Shown here: piece by piece, positions 10,778 to 21,137 of the stretch
How the letters are laid out: each line of letters opens with the position of its first letter
Position numbering within the stretch: position 1 is the first letter of the stretch
NCBI GenBank assembly: GCA_013373105.1
Contig: JABXIJ010000002.1
Span: 28,167-92,166 of the forward strand
Reading direction: 5' to 3'
Source: Flavobacteriaceae bacterium
GTDB lineage: Bacteria > Bacteroidota > Bacteroidia > Flavobacteriales > Flavobacteriaceae
DNA length: 64,000 nucleotides
The notes under the pieces: generated by a model
Told to the model about the DNA's origin: nothing
What the model saw: the letters and a program-made list of their open reading frames with translations, nothing else
Databases searched by the model: none
Made by a program: the position numbers and the translations under genes

Positions 10778-12415
10778 ATGTTTAAAAAATATACAATACT
10801 TGTTATGCTTTGTATAACAAGTTTAACTTTTGCTCAAACACCAAAATTCACTAAACAAGATACTTTAAGAGGTAGCATAACTAAAGAAAGATTTTGGTGG
10901 GATTTATTGCATTACAATCTAAAATTTGACATCCAAACCTCCACAAAAAGTATTTCTGGAAGCAATACTATCACCTACAAAGTTATAGAGAAAAATCAAC
11001 TCATGCAGATTGATTTGCAACCTCCAATGGAAATCACATCAGTCAGTCAAAAAAACAAAGAATTATCTTTTACAAGAGATGGAAATGTGTTTTACATCAC
11101 ACTAGATGAAAAACAAAAAGTAGGTAAAGAATATCAATTAAAAATTGATTTTAAAGGATCTCCTAAAATCAGTAAAAATCCACCTTGGGATGATGGTTTT
11201 ACTTGGAGAAAAGACGAAAATGGAAACGATTTTATAGCAACTTCTTGTCAAGGTGGAGGTGCAAGTATTTGGTGGCCTTGTAAAGATCATATGTATGATG
11301 AGCCAGATAATGGCATATTAATGGATATTACTACTCCTAAACATTTAGTTGGGGTTGGAAATGGACGTTTAATTGCAACAAAAGAAAATAAAAATAACAC
11401 CAAAACATACACTTGGAAAGTTGTTAATCCAATTAATAATTATGGTGTAAATGTAAATGTTGGAGATTATGTACATTTTTCAGAGGTATTTAAGGGTGAA
11501 AATGGAAATTTAGATTGCGATTATTATGTGCTATCCTACAATTTAGAAAAAGCAAAAACACATTTTATTGATGCCAAAAAAACATTAGAAGCTTTTGAAT
11601 ATTGGTATGGTCCTTACCCTTTTTATGAAGATAGTTTTAAATTAGTTGAAGTACCTTATTTAGGTATGGAACATCAAAGTTCAGTAACCTATGGTAATGA
11701 CTATAAAATGGGATATAGAGGAAGTGATTTAAGTAGAACTGGTTGGGGTTTAAAGTTCGATTTTATAATTATTCATGAATCGGGTCATGAATGGTTTGCA
11801 AACAACATTACCAATGTTGATATAGCAGATATGTGGATTCATGAAAGCTTTACAAACAACTCTGAAAGCTTGTTTTTAGATTATCATTATGGAACAAAAG
11901 CGAGCAATGAATATGTTATAGGGACTCGTAAAAACATCAGGAACAACAAACCTATAATTGGCTATTACAATGTTAATAATAGTGGTTCAGGTGATATGTA
12001 TTATAAAGGCTCAAATATGCTGCATATTCTACGTCAGATTGTAAATGATGATGAAAAATGGCGAGCAATTCTGAGAGGATTAAATAAGGATTTTTACCAT
12101 CAAACTGTAACAACCGAACAAATTGAAGACTATATTAGCAAGGCCATGAAAATGGATTTAAATGCATTTTTTACACAATATTTAAGAACTACCAAAATTC
12201 CTGAATTAACATATAAAATCGAAGGTAAAACTATAAAATACAAATGGAATAATGTTGTTGACGGTTTTTCGATTCCTATTAAAGTATTCATTAATGGACA
12301 AGAAAAATGGATAAAACCTTCTATTGATTGGAAAGAGCACACGTCAACTAATAAATTGCAAGAATTTAAAGTGGATAAAAACTTCTACATCTATTCGAAA
12401 GAATTAACAAATTAA
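10778..12415 (+). CDS. M1 family aminopeptidase-like metallopeptidase, secreted
   Basis: HESGHEWF...WIHESF zinc motif; N-terminal signal peptide. Confidence 0.88.
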   Translation: MFKKYTILVMLCITSLTFAQTPKFTKQDTLRGSITKERFWWDLLHYNLKFDIQTSTKSISGSNTITYKVIEKNQLMQIDLQPPMEITSVSQKNKELSFTRDGNVFYITLDEKQKVGKEYQLKIDFKGSPKISKNPPWDDGFTWRKDENGNDFIATSCQGGGASIWWPCKDHMYDEPDNGILMDITTPKHLVGVGNGRLIATKENKNNTKTYTWKVVNPINNYGVNVNVGDYVHFSEVFKGENGNLDCDYYVLSYNLEKAKTHFIDAKKTLEAFEYWYGPYPFYEDSFKLVEVPYLGMEHQSSVTYGNDYKMGYRGSDLSRTGWGLKFDFIIIHESGHEWFANNITNVDIADMWIHESFTNNSESLFLDYHYGTKASNEYVIGTRKNIRNNKPIIGYYNVNNSGSGDMYYKGSNMLHILRQIVNDDEKWRAILRGLNKDFYHQTVTTEQIEDYISKAMKMDLNAFFTQYLRTTKIPELTYKIEGKTIKYKWNNVVDGFSIPIKVFINGQEKWIKPSIDWKEHTSTNKLQEFKVDKNFYIYSKELTN

Positions 12416-12485
12416 ATATATTTTGCGACAGTTAAATTCAAGATTTTTTAAATAATTTTGTCAAAAATTAAAGAATCATATAATT

Positions 12486-13571
12486 ATGAAGAATATTGCA
12501 TTACATGAAACCCATGTAAATTTAGGAGCAAAAATGGTTCCTTTTGCTGGTTTTAATATGCCTGTACAATATGAAGGTGTTACAGCAGAACATTTAACGG
12601 TTAGAAATGGCGTTGGTGTTTTTGATGTAAGTCATATGGGCGAATTTTTAATAACTGGTGAAAATGCTTTGGCATTAATACAAAAAGTAACTTCTAATGA
12701 TGCTTCTAAATTAGCTATTGGCGATGCACAATATTCGTGTTTCCCAAATGAAACAGGTGGAATTGTAGATGATTTAATTTGTTACAGAATAAAGGAAAAT
12801 CAATATTTATTGGTTGTAAACGCCTCTAACATCGAAAAAGATTGGAACTGGATTTCTAAATACAATGAAGAATTTGGAGCTGAATTGAGAGATTTATCTG
12901 ATGATTATTCTTTATTAGCCATTCAAGGACCTAAAGCTGTAGAAGCTATGCAATCTTTATCACCTTTAGATTTAGCAGACATCCCTTTTTATAAATTTAA
13001 AGTAGGTGATTTTGCTGGAATAGAACATGTAATTATTTCTGCAACTGGTTATACTGGTTCTGGTGGTTTCGAAATTTATTGTAAAAACTCTGAAGTTGAA
13101 CAAATTTGGAATAAGGTTTTTGAAGCTGGTGCTGATTATGGTATAAAACCTATTGGTTTAGCAGCTAGAGATACCTTACGCTTAGAAATGGGTTATTGCT
13201 TATATGGTAATGATATAGATGATACCACATCACCAATTGAAGCAGGTTTAGGTTGGATTACAAAATTTACCAAAGAATTTATAAATCATGAAGCTTTAGC
13301 ACAGCAAAAAGCAGACAAACCAAGTAGAAAACTAGTTGCTTTTGAATTAACAGAAAAAGGAATTCCAAGACAAGGTTATGAAATTGTAGATTCAAATGGA
13401 TCTGTTGTTGGTGATGTAACATCTGGAACTATGAGTCCTTCTTTAAGCAAAGGAATTGGTTTAGGATATGTACCATTAGACAATTCTAAATTAGGTTCTG
13501 AAATTTTTATTCAAGTACGTAAAAAACAAATTCCTGCAACAATAGTTAAACTACCATTTTACAAAGGATAA
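12486..13571 (+). CDS. gcvT: Glycine cleavage system T protein (aminomethyltransferase)
   Basis: [51 protein letters not shown]. Confidence 0.95.
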   Translation: MKNIALHETHVNLGAKMVPFAGFNMPVQYEGVTAEHLTVRNGVGVFDVSHMGEFLITGENALALIQKVTSNDASKLAIGDAQYSCFPNETGGIVDDLICYRIKENQYLLVVNASNIEKDWNWISKYNEEFGAELRDLSDDYSLLAIQGPKAVEAMQSLSPLDLADIPFYKFKVGDFAGIEHVIISATGYTGSGGFEIYCKNSEVEQIWNKVFEAGADYGIKPIGLAARDTLRLEMGYCLYGNDIDDTTSPIEAGLGWITKFTKEFINHEALAQQKADKPSRKLVAFELTEKGIPRQGYEIVDSNGSVVGDVTSGTMSPSLSKGIGLGYVPLDNSKLGSEIFIQVRKKQIPATIVKLPFYKG

Positions 13572-13579
13572 TAAATAGG

Positions 13580-13607
13580 AAAAGGGAGCAAATTGCTTCC
13601 TTTTTTA
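13580..13607 (+). terminator. Intrinsic terminator after gcvT
   Basis: gggagc-aaatt-gcttcc stem (one G-T wobble) plus T-run. Confidence 0.65.
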
Positions 13608-14369
13608 TTTTTTAAATTCTAGAATTTCTCCATTTAAAGGAATCTTTAAGTTTTCTTTAGAAATATTTGATTGTAAAACTGTTCTATACAAACTTGCTCT
13701 ACTCACAGTACAATGATCTAATGCTTCTAAGTGTACTGCAATTAAAATTGCATCTTTAGCATAATTAGCAATTTCAAGTGTTTCATGCTCATCTAAAAGA
13801 ATTAAATCTTTTTCATAACCAGGAATAAATGCACCACCAGAATTGGTAATGATAATTTCTGGTTTAAATTTTTTAATGGTTGCTTTTAATTCATCATTAA
13901 AAATAGTGTCACCTAAAATATAAATTGTAGGTTCATTTTTATTTTCTAAAACAAAACCCGAAACTTTACCCATTAATTTTTCAATAGGGCCTCTACCATG
14001 TTTACCTCCTACTCTATGAATTGTAGTAGAATTAAAGGTTTGAGATTCAAAAATTTCTGTAATGTTTCTAAAACCAGATTCTGCAATTGTTTCTTTATTT
14101 GTTGGTTGACAAAATATTTGTAAAACCTTTTTAATTAGATGTTTTGCTGCATCATCAAAATGGTCTTTATGAAGATGTGATACTAAAACAGCATCAACAT
14201 CAGCTAAGATTTCATCTGTAGAAATTGGAAGTTTTGAAATTGGATTTTTAGCAATATTACCATAAGATTCAAAAGAACCTTTTGCACCCAACATAGGATC
14301 AATTAAAAAGGTGGCATCACCAAATGTGATTTTTAATGTTGCGTTTCTTATTAATTGAATTTTTGCCAT
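13605..14369 (-). CDS. MBL-fold metallohydrolase
   Basis: VSHLHKDHFDDAA, ILGDTIFNDE. Confidence 0.82.
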   Translation of the reverse strand: MAKIQLIRNATLKITFGDATFLIDPMLGAKGSFESYGNIAKNPISKLPISTDEILADVDAVLVSHLHKDHFDDAAKHLIKKVLQIFCQPTNKETIAESGFRNITEIFESQTFNSTTIHRVGGKHGRGPIEKLMGKVSGFVLENKNEPTIYILGDTIFNDELKATIKKFKPEIIITNSGGAFIPGYEKDLILLDEHETLEIANYAKDAILIAVHLEALDHCTVSRASLYRTVLQSNISKENLKIPLNGEILEFKK

Positions 14370-14371
14370 GA

Positions 14372-15463
14372 TTATACATTAAATCTAAAATGCATAATAT
14401 CTCCATCTTTAACGATGTAATCTTTACCTTCAACTCGCATTTTTCCAGCTTCTTTTACTTTAGCTTCAGAACCATAAGCCACATAGTCGCTATAAGAAAT
14501 TGTTTCTGCTCTAATAAAGCCTTTTTCAAAATCAGTATGTATAACTCCTGCTGCTTGTGGTGCAGTTGCACCTACTGCAACAGTCCAAGCTCTTACTTCT
14601 TTAACACCAGCTGTAAAATAGGTTTGTAAGTTGAGTAATTTATATGCAGATCTAATCAATCTAGAAACACCAGCTTCTTCCAAGCCTAAATCATCTAAAA
14701 ATAGTTGACGCTCTTCATAATCTTCTAATTCAGCAATATCTGCTTCTGTAGCTACTGCCAAAACTAACACTTCTGCATTTTCATCTTTAACAGCTTCTTT
14801 AACTTTTTCTACAAAATCGTTTCCAGAAACTGCTGATGCTTCATCTACATTACACACATATAATACTGGCTTTGCTGTAATAAATTGAAGTGGAGAAACA
14901 AATTCTTCTTCTTTTTCTGTAAATGAAATTGAACGAACAGATTTACCTTCTAATAAAGTTGATTCAACTTTTAATAAAATATCTAATTCTATTTGTGCTT
15001 CTTTCTGACCAGTTTTAGCTGTTCTTTTAACTCGCTCTAAACGTTTTTGAACCGTTTCTAAGTCTTTTAATTGTAGTTCAATATCGATAGTTTCTTTATC
15101 TCTAATTGGGTCTACAGAACCATCTACATGCACAATATTGTCGTTCTCAAAACAACGTAACACATGCAAAATAGCATCAGTTTCACGAATGTTAGCTAAG
15201 AATTGATTTCCTAAACCTTCACCTTTACTAGCTCCTTTTACTAAACCAGCAATATCTACAATTTCAACAGTAGCAGGAACTACTTTTTCTGGATTTACTA
15301 ATTCTTCTAATTTTTTTAAACGTTCATCAGGTACATTTACCACACCTAAATTAGGTTCTATTGTACAAAATGGAAAGTTTGCACTTTGTGCCTTAGCGTT
15401 TGATAAACAGTTAAATAAAGTTGATTTTCCTACGTTTGGTAATCCTACAATTCCAGCTTTCAT
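14372..15463 (-). CDS. ychF: Redox-regulated ATPase / GTPase YchF
   Basis: [38 protein letters not shown]. Confidence 0.96.
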   Translation of the reverse strand: MKAGIVGLPNVGKSTLFNCLSNAKAQSANFPFCTIEPNLGVVNVPDERLKKLEELVNPEKVVPATVEIVDIAGLVKGASKGEGLGNQFLANIRETDAILHVLRCFENDNIVHVDGSVDPIRDKETIDIELQLKDLETVQKRLERVKRTAKTGQKEAQIELDILLKVESTLLEGKSVRSISFTEKEEEFVSPLQFITAKPVLYVCNVDEASAVSGNDFVEKVKEAVKDENAEVLVLAVATEADIAELEDYEERQLFLDDLGLEEAGVSRLIRSAYKLLNLQTYFTAGVKEVRAWTVAVGATAPQAAGVIHTDFEKGFIRAETISYSDYVAYGSEAKVKEAGKMRVEGKDYIVKDGDIMHFRFNV

Positions 15464-15754
15464 TTCTATAAAATTTGCGAGTGCAAATGTAGTTTATTTA
15501 TTTTTTATTTTCTTAAGTAAACTAAGATTTGAGTTGATTAAATACCAATTTTATAGCATCACAAAATAATGATAAAAGTTCTTAAAGGTTTCGCCTATAA
15601 ACTTAACTAGAACATTTTCTAAAAAATTAATAGTGCTCTGAGTATAACTTAAATTATACTTGTTTATTAAAATTGTTGAATTTCTAAAGAATTAAAATCA
15701 GAAATAATAGGATTCTTTAATACTTTCTTTTATCAAATTCAAATATGTAATTCA

Positions 15755-15782
15755 TAAAAAAAAACCTCACAAAAGTGAGGAT
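15755..15782 (-). terminator. Intrinsic terminator of ferredoxin gene
   Basis: cctcac-aaaa-gtgagg stem with A-run to its left (U-run on the minus strand). Confidence 0.75.
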
Positions 15783-15789
15783 TTTAGTA

Positions 15790-16140
15790 TTATTCATTAT
15801 GCATAAATCGTTGTTTTTCTAACAGCTGTTCTTCTGTTTCAACAACATTTTCATCTGGCACACAACAATCTACAGGGCAAACTGCAGCACATTGTGGCTC
15901 TTCATGAAAGCCCATACATTCTGTACATTTATCTGGAGCTATATAATAAACTTCGTCTGAAATGGGTTCTTGCTCCTCATCTGCATTTGCAGACTTGCCA
16001 TTTGGTAGCACAATATTTCCACTTAAATCTGTACCATCTGAATATTTCCACTCATCAGCACCTTCATAAATTGCGGTATTTGGACATTCTGGTTCGCAAG
16101 CTCCACAATTTATACATTCATCTGTAATTATAATTGCCAT
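15790..16140 (-). CDS. 4Fe-4S dicluster ferredoxin
   Basis: [17 protein letters not shown]...[21 protein letters not shown]; start moved to the MAIIITDEC Met at 16140. Confidence 0.9.
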   Translation of the reverse strand: MAIIITDECINCGACEPECPNTAIYEGADEWKYSDGTDLSGNIVLPNGKSANADEEQEPISDEVYYIAPDKCTECMGFHEEPQCAAVCPVDCCVPDENVVETEEQLLEKQRFMHNE

Positions 16141-16159
16141 ATTTTCTTTTCTGATTTTG

Positions 16160-16167
16160 TACCTTTG
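16160..16167 (+). promoter_or_regulatory. Bacteroidota-type -7 element TACCTTTG upstream of the acyl-CoA reductase
   Basis: Match to TAnnTTTG; possible TTG at 16134-16136 (N23 spacer). Confidence 0.4.
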
Positions 16168-16173
16168 CAATCG

Positions 16174-16205
16174 CAAAAATAAAGCCAAAAAAAGTTACAA
16201 CCAAA
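16174..16205 (-). promoter_or_regulatory. Bacteroidota-type promoter TTTG-N20-TATTTTTG for ferredoxin
   Basis: Minus-strand TTTG (16205-16202), 20-nt spacer, TATTTTTG (16181-16174). Confidence 0.5.
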
Positions 16206-16208
16206 TAA

Positions 16209-17270
16209 ATGACTAGTATTCAAAAGAGAATTAACGCATTCGTAAAATTAGGCGCTTTTTTAAGTCAGTTTTCTAATGAAGAAATCCAAAAAAAAGAAGG
16301 AATTGAATTAAATGATCTCTTTTTTGATGGTTTTTTGTATCAAATTAAATTAAGCCAAGAAAGTAACGACTGGTTTACTAAAGAAAACATTTTATTTGCG
16401 ATTGAAAGCTGGAGTAAATCACTAACTAACAACAACTTAAATACTTTTACAAAAGGTTTAGATTTAGATAATATTACATCTAAATCAGTTGCAATTATTA
16501 TGGCAGGAAACATACCTTTAGTAGGTTTTCACGATTTTTTAAGTGTTTTGTTATCTGGACATGCTGTTTTAGTAAAGCAATCTTCAAACGACAAACATCT
16601 ACTACCCTTTATGGCAAAGTATTTAGAATATGTTGAACCAAACTTTAACGGTAGCATTTCTTTTACATCAGAAAGATTAAAAAATTTCGACGCCATTATT
16701 GCAACAGGAAGCAATAATACAGCACGTTATTTTGAGTATTATTTTAAAGATAAGCCTAATATCATTAGAAAAAATAGAAACTCTGTAGCAGTAATTACAG
16801 GTAAGGAAACTGAAGATGATTTTATAAAATTATCAGATGATATTTTTCAGTATTTTGGTTTAGGTTGTAGGTCTGTATCTAAATTATACGTTCCTAAAGG
16901 TTACAATTTTGATTTGTTCTTTAATGGCATGTATACTAAAAAAGACATCATAAATAATATAAAATACACTAATAATTACGATTACAATAAAGCTGTGTAT
17001 TTAATGAGTGAATTTGATTTATTAGAAAATGGCTTTATGATGATTAAAGAGGATGAAAGTTACGCTTCACCAATAGCAACTGTATTCTACGAATACTATG
17101 ATAATGAAGTAGACTTAAAAATAAAATTACATGAAGATAGAGATAAAATACAGTGTATTGTAGCAAAAGATTTTATTGAAAACGAAGTTAATTTTGGAGA
17201 AACTCAACAACCTAAGTTAACAGATTTTGCAGATGGAATAAATACACTTGAATTTCTATCAAAAATTTAA
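16209..17270 (+). CDS. Acyl-CoA reductase (LuxC-like family)
   Basis: IIMAGNIPLVGFHDFLSVLLSGH, ATGSNNTARYFEYYF, GLGCRSVSKLYVP. Confidence 0.82.
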   Translation: MTSIQKRINAFVKLGAFLSQFSNEEIQKKEGIELNDLFFDGFLYQIKLSQESNDWFTKENILFAIESWSKSLTNNNLNTFTKGLDLDNITSKSVAIIMAGNIPLVGFHDFLSVLLSGHAVLVKQSSNDKHLLPFMAKYLEYVEPNFNGSISFTSERLKNFDAIIATGSNNTARYFEYYFKDKPNIIRKNRNSVAVITGKETEDDFIKLSDDIFQYFGLGCRSVSKLYVPKGYNFDLFFNGMYTKKDIINNIKYTNNYDYNKAVYLMSEFDLLENGFMMIKEDESYASPIATVFYEYYDNEVDLKIKLHEDRDKIQCIVAKDFIENEVNFGETQQPKLTDFADGINTLEFLSKI

Positions 17271-17273
17271 AAT

Positions 17274-18341
17274 ATGAAAAAACATAATTTTAGTGCTGGC
17301 CCATGTATTCTCCCAGAAGAAGTTTTAAAACAAGCTTCTGAGGCGATCTTAAATTTTAATAATGATAATTTATCATTAATAGAAATTTCTCACAGAAGTA
17401 AAGCTTTTGTGAATGTAATGGAAAAAGCTCGTTCTTTAGCTTTAGAGCTTTTAGGACTTGAGAATAAAGGTTATAAAGCTTTATTTCTACAAGGTGGTGC
17501 TAGTTTAGAATTCTTAATGGTTGCTTATAACTTATTAAATAAAAAAGCGGCTTATTTAAATACTGGAACATGGTCAGATAAAGCAATTAAAGAAGCAAAA
17601 GCATTTGGTGAATTGGTAGAAGTAGCCTCATCTAAAGATAAAGGCTATTCTTATATTCCAAAAAATTACAGCATACCAGAAGATGCAGATTATTTGCATT
17701 TAACAAGTAACAATACAGTAGCAGGAACACAATTTAAAGAATTCCCTAAAACTAATGTGCCTTTGGTTTGTGATATGAGTTCAGATATTTTTTCTCGTCA
17801 ATTAGATTTTGAAAAATTTGACTTGATTTATGCTGGAGCTCAAAAGAATATGGGACCTGCAGGTACTACTTTAGTTGTAGTTAAAGAAGATATTTTAGGG
17901 AATGTAGAAAGACATATTCCTTCTATGTTAAATTATCAAGTACACATAGATAAAGATAGTATGTTTAACACACCAAGTGTATTTGCAGTATATGTTTCTA
18001 TGTTAACTTTACAGTGGTTAAAAGATTTGGGAGGAATTCCTTTTATTGAAAAAGTGAATCAGAAAAAAGCTGAACTTTTATATTCAGAAATAGATAGAAA
18101 CCCACTTTTTAAAGGTATTGTAGCTACTGAAGATAGAAGTACAATGAATGCTACTTTTACTTTAGTTGATGAAACTCACAAAGAAACTTTCGATAAACTT
18201 TGGCAAGAAGCTGGTATTAATGGTTTAAATGGTCACAGAAGTGTTGGAGGTTACAGAGCAAGTATGTATAACGCATTACCACTATATAGTGTTCAAGCAT
18301 TAGTAGATGTAATGCAAGAATTTGAAAGAAAAGTATCGTAA
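17274..18341 (+). CDS. serC: 3-phosphoserine/phosphohydroxythreonine transaminase
   Basis: HNFSAGPCILPEEVL, ISHRSKAF, GAQKNMGPAGTT. Confidence 0.95.
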   Translation: MKKHNFSAGPCILPEEVLKQASEAILNFNNDNLSLIEISHRSKAFVNVMEKARSLALELLGLENKGYKALFLQGGASLEFLMVAYNLLNKKAAYLNTGTWSDKAIKEAKAFGELVEVASSKDKGYSYIPKNYSIPEDADYLHLTSNNTVAGTQFKEFPKTNVPLVCDMSSDIFSRQLDFEKFDLIYAGAQKNMGPAGTTLVVVKEDILGNVERHIPSMLNYQVHIDKDSMFNTPSVFAVYVSMLTLQWLKDLGGIPFIEKVNQKKAELLYSEIDRNPLFKGIVATEDRSTMNATFTLVDETHKETFDKLWQEAGINGLNGHRSVGGYRASMYNALPLYSVQALVDVMQEFERKVS

Positions 18342-19292
18342 ATGAAAATATTAGCAAATGATGGAATTTCTCAAAGTGGAATTGACGCTTTAGAGAAAAA
18401 TGGATTTAAAGTAATTACCACAAAAGTGGCTCAAAATCAATTAGAAAATTTTATAAATGAGAATTCTGTAGATGCAATTCTCGTTAGAAGTGCTACACAA
18501 GTAAGACAAGAGTTAATAGATGCTTGTCCTTCTTTAAAATTAATTGGAAGAGGTGGTGTTGGTATGGACAATATTGATGTAGAATACGCCATAGATCAAG
18601 GTTTACAGGTTATAAATACGCCTGCTGCATCTTCTAATTCTGTTGCAGAATTAGTATTTGCTCATTTATTTGGCATGGTTCGTTTCTTACACGCGTCTAA
18701 CAGAGAAATGCCTTTAGAAGGCGATACTCGTTTTAAAGAATTAAAAAAAGTTTATTCTCAAGGAATTGAATTACGTGGTAAAACAATTGGTATTATTGGT
18801 TTTGGTAGAATTGGTCAAGAAGTTGCAAAAGTTGCTATTGGTTTAGGAATGTATGTACTAGCATGTGATAATCAAGTTGAATCTGCAGATATTACCTTAG
18901 ATTTCTTTAATGGTCAAAAAACTACATTTACAATAAATACTTCAGACAAAGAAATTGTTTTAAAAGAATCAGATTTTATTACATTACATGTACCAGCTCT
19001 AGACGATTATATAATTTCTGCAACAGAAATTAATAAAATGAAAGATGGTGTTGCCATTATTAATGCTTCTAGAGGTGGTATTTTAAATGAAGTAGATTTG
19101 GTAAAAGCATTAGAAAACAATAAAGTAATGTATGCTGGTTTAGATGTTTATGAAACTGAGCCATCACCAGCAGTACAATTATTAATGAACCCAAAAATTT
19201 CATTAACGCCACATATTGGTGCTGCAACTTTTGAGGCACAAGACAGAATTGGTTTAGAATTAGCAGAACAAATTATAAAACATCTAGGATAA
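18342..19292 (+). CDS. serA: D-3-phosphoglycerate dehydrogenase-like D-2-hydroxyacid dehydrogenase
   Basis: LIGRGGVGMDNID, GKTIGIIGFGRIGQEVAK, adjacent to serC. Confidence 0.88.
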   Translation: MKILANDGISQSGIDALEKNGFKVITTKVAQNQLENFINENSVDAILVRSATQVRQELIDACPSLKLIGRGGVGMDNIDVEYAIDQGLQVINTPAASSNSVAELVFAHLFGMVRFLHASNREMPLEGDTRFKELKKVYSQGIELRGKTIGIIGFGRIGQEVAKVAIGLGMYVLACDNQVESADITLDFFNGQKTTFTINTSDKEIVLKESDFITLHVPALDDYIISATEINKMKDGVAIINASRGGILNEVDLVKALENNKVMYAGLDVYETEPSPAVQLLMNPKISLTPHIGAATFEAQDRIGLELAEQIIKHLG

Positions 19293-19948
19293 TGAGTATT
19301 ACTCAAAACCTTAATGAAATAAAACAAAATATACCTAAAGAGGTAACCTTAGTTGCTGTTTCTAAAACTAAACCAGTTTCAGATATTCATGAAGCATACA
19401 ATGCTGGACATCGTATTTTTGGTGAAAACAGAATTCAAGAAATGGTAGACAAGTATGAGCAACTACCCAAAGATATTGCTTGGCATATGATTGGTCATTT
19501 GCAAAGTAATAAAGTTAAATATATGGCTCATTTTGTCGATTTAATTCATGGTGTTGATAAATTTTCTACTTTAAAAGAAATTAACAAACAAGCCAAAAAA
19601 CACAATAGAACTATACGTTGCTTATTACAAGCTAAAATTGCCAAAGAAGACAGTAAATTTGGTTTGTCTTTTGATGATATTAAAGAAATTTTATCATCAG
19701 AAAAATTAAAAAACTTAGAAAATATCAGCATTGTTGGCCTTATGGGAATGGCTACTTTTACTGATGATTCAAAAATTTTAGAACAAGAATTTTCATCCTT
19801 ACAAAAGCTATATTTAGACTTAAAATCTGATTATAATTTAGAGGTACTATCAATGGGTATGAGTGGAGACTATTTTATTGCTATACAGAATGGTAGCAAT
19901 ATGATTCGAGTAGGCAGCTCAATATTTGGCAGTAGAAATTATAATTAG
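19292..19948 (+). CDS. YggS family pyridoxal phosphate-dependent protein
   Basis: VTLVAVSKTKP, FGENRIQEMVDKY, HMIGHLQSNK, SMGMSGDY. Confidence 0.92.
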   Translation: MSITQNLNEIKQNIPKEVTLVAVSKTKPVSDIHEAYNAGHRIFGENRIQEMVDKYEQLPKDIAWHMIGHLQSNKVKYMAHFVDLIHGVDKFSTLKEINKQAKKHNRTIRCLLQAKIAKEDSKFGLSFDDIKEILSSEKLKNLENISIVGLMGMATFTDDSKILEQEFSSLQKLYLDLKSDYNLEVLSMGMSGDYFIAIQNGSNMIRVGSSIFGSRNYN

Positions 19949-19977
19949 TAGATTTATGGAAAAATTAGAAAAAGAAA

Positions 19978-21057
19978 TTGTATGCAATTCTAGATATAGA
20001 AACTACTGGGGGTAAATTTAACGAAGAAGGAATTACAGAAATAGCCATTTATAAATTTGATGGCCATACTACTTTAGATCAATTTATTTCACTCGTAAAT
20101 CCTGAAAAACCTATACAAGATTTTGTTGTAAAGCTAACTGGTATAAACAACAAAATGTTACGAAATGCACCTAAATTTTATGAAGTTGCAAAACGTATTG
20201 TAGAAATTACTAAAAATTGTATTCTTGTTGCACATAATGCAGCTTTCGATTACAGAATTTTAAGAACAGAATTTCAACGGTTAGGTTTCGACTTTGAACG
20301 AAATACTTTATGCACAGTTGAATTAAGTCAGCAATTACTTCCAGATCAAAAATCTTATAGCTTAGGTAAACTTACAAAATCTTTAGGAATACCAATGTCT
20401 GAAAGACATAGAGCAAGTGGAGATGCTATAGCAACTGTGAAGCTTTTTCAGTTATTATTACAAAAAGATTCTAATAAAAGTATCATTCAAAACTCCGTTA
20501 AATTTTTCGATAAAAGATTAGATAAAGAGAAACTTTTAAACCTAATAGAATCTATTCCAGCAGTTTCTGGCATATTTTATGTGCATGATACTAATGGAAA
20601 GGTAATTTACATTGGTAAAGGACATAATATAAAGCATGAAATTAATAAGCTTTTTTTAAAGGTTACAAAAAGAGCTATTAAAATTCAAGAAAGAGCAAGT
20701 TCTGTAACTTTTGATAGAACAGGAAATGAGTTATTTACTAGATTAAAATATTACATAGAATTAGAAAAACTTTCACCAAAATTTAATTTCAGAAAAAAGT
20801 TTAAACTAAAACTTGAAAAATTTAAAAGTGATAATTTCTTGATAATCGATAAAGGAAGAGAAGTTGAAGAACATTCTGTAATTTTAATCGAAAACAATGA
20901 AGTTTTTGGCTTTGGTTATACAAATCTTGCATTTCAAAAAAACAATTTATCAATTTTAAAATCGATATTAACGGTTTTTGAGGATAAAGAAATGGCAAAA
21001 ACTATTATAAAAAATTATTTACATAGACATAAAGTCCAGCAGATAATAAGGTTTTAA
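19978..21057 (+). CDS. DEDDh exonuclease (DnaQ-like) fused to GIY-YIG nuclease-type domain
   Basis: YAILDIETTGG, AHNAAFDYRIL, HRASGDAIAT; then SGIFYVHDTNGKVIYIGKGHNI; TTG start. Confidence 0.85.
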   Translation: MYAILDIETTGGKFNEEGITEIAIYKFDGHTTLDQFISLVNPEKPIQDFVVKLTGINNKMLRNAPKFYEVAKRIVEITKNCILVAHNAAFDYRILRTEFQRLGFDFERNTLCTVELSQQLLPDQKSYSLGKLTKSLGIPMSERHRASGDAIATVKLFQLLLQKDSNKSIIQNSVKFFDKRLDKEKLLNLIESIPAVSGIFYVHDTNGKVIYIGKGHNIKHEINKLFLKVTKRAIKIQERASSVTFDRTGNELFTRLKYYIELEKLSPKFNFRKKFKLKLEKFKSDNFLIIDKGREVEEHSVILIENNEVFGFGYTNLAFQKNNLSILKSILTVFEDKEMAKTIIKNYLHRHKVQQIIRF

Positions 21058-21137
21058 GAGTACTTAAAAATCTAAAAACGTTAAAGTTATCGTAATTTTT
21101 TTTTTATATTAGAACAAAAATTTTAAAAAAAACAATA

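Noticed and set aside
15481-15755. ~275-bp non-coding stretch with a 40-50 codon open frame on the minus strand (...SYTQSTINFLENVLVKFIGETFKNFYHYFVML)
   Set aside because: No start codon and no recognisable family; could be a relic or chance. Needs a nucleotide search before any claim.
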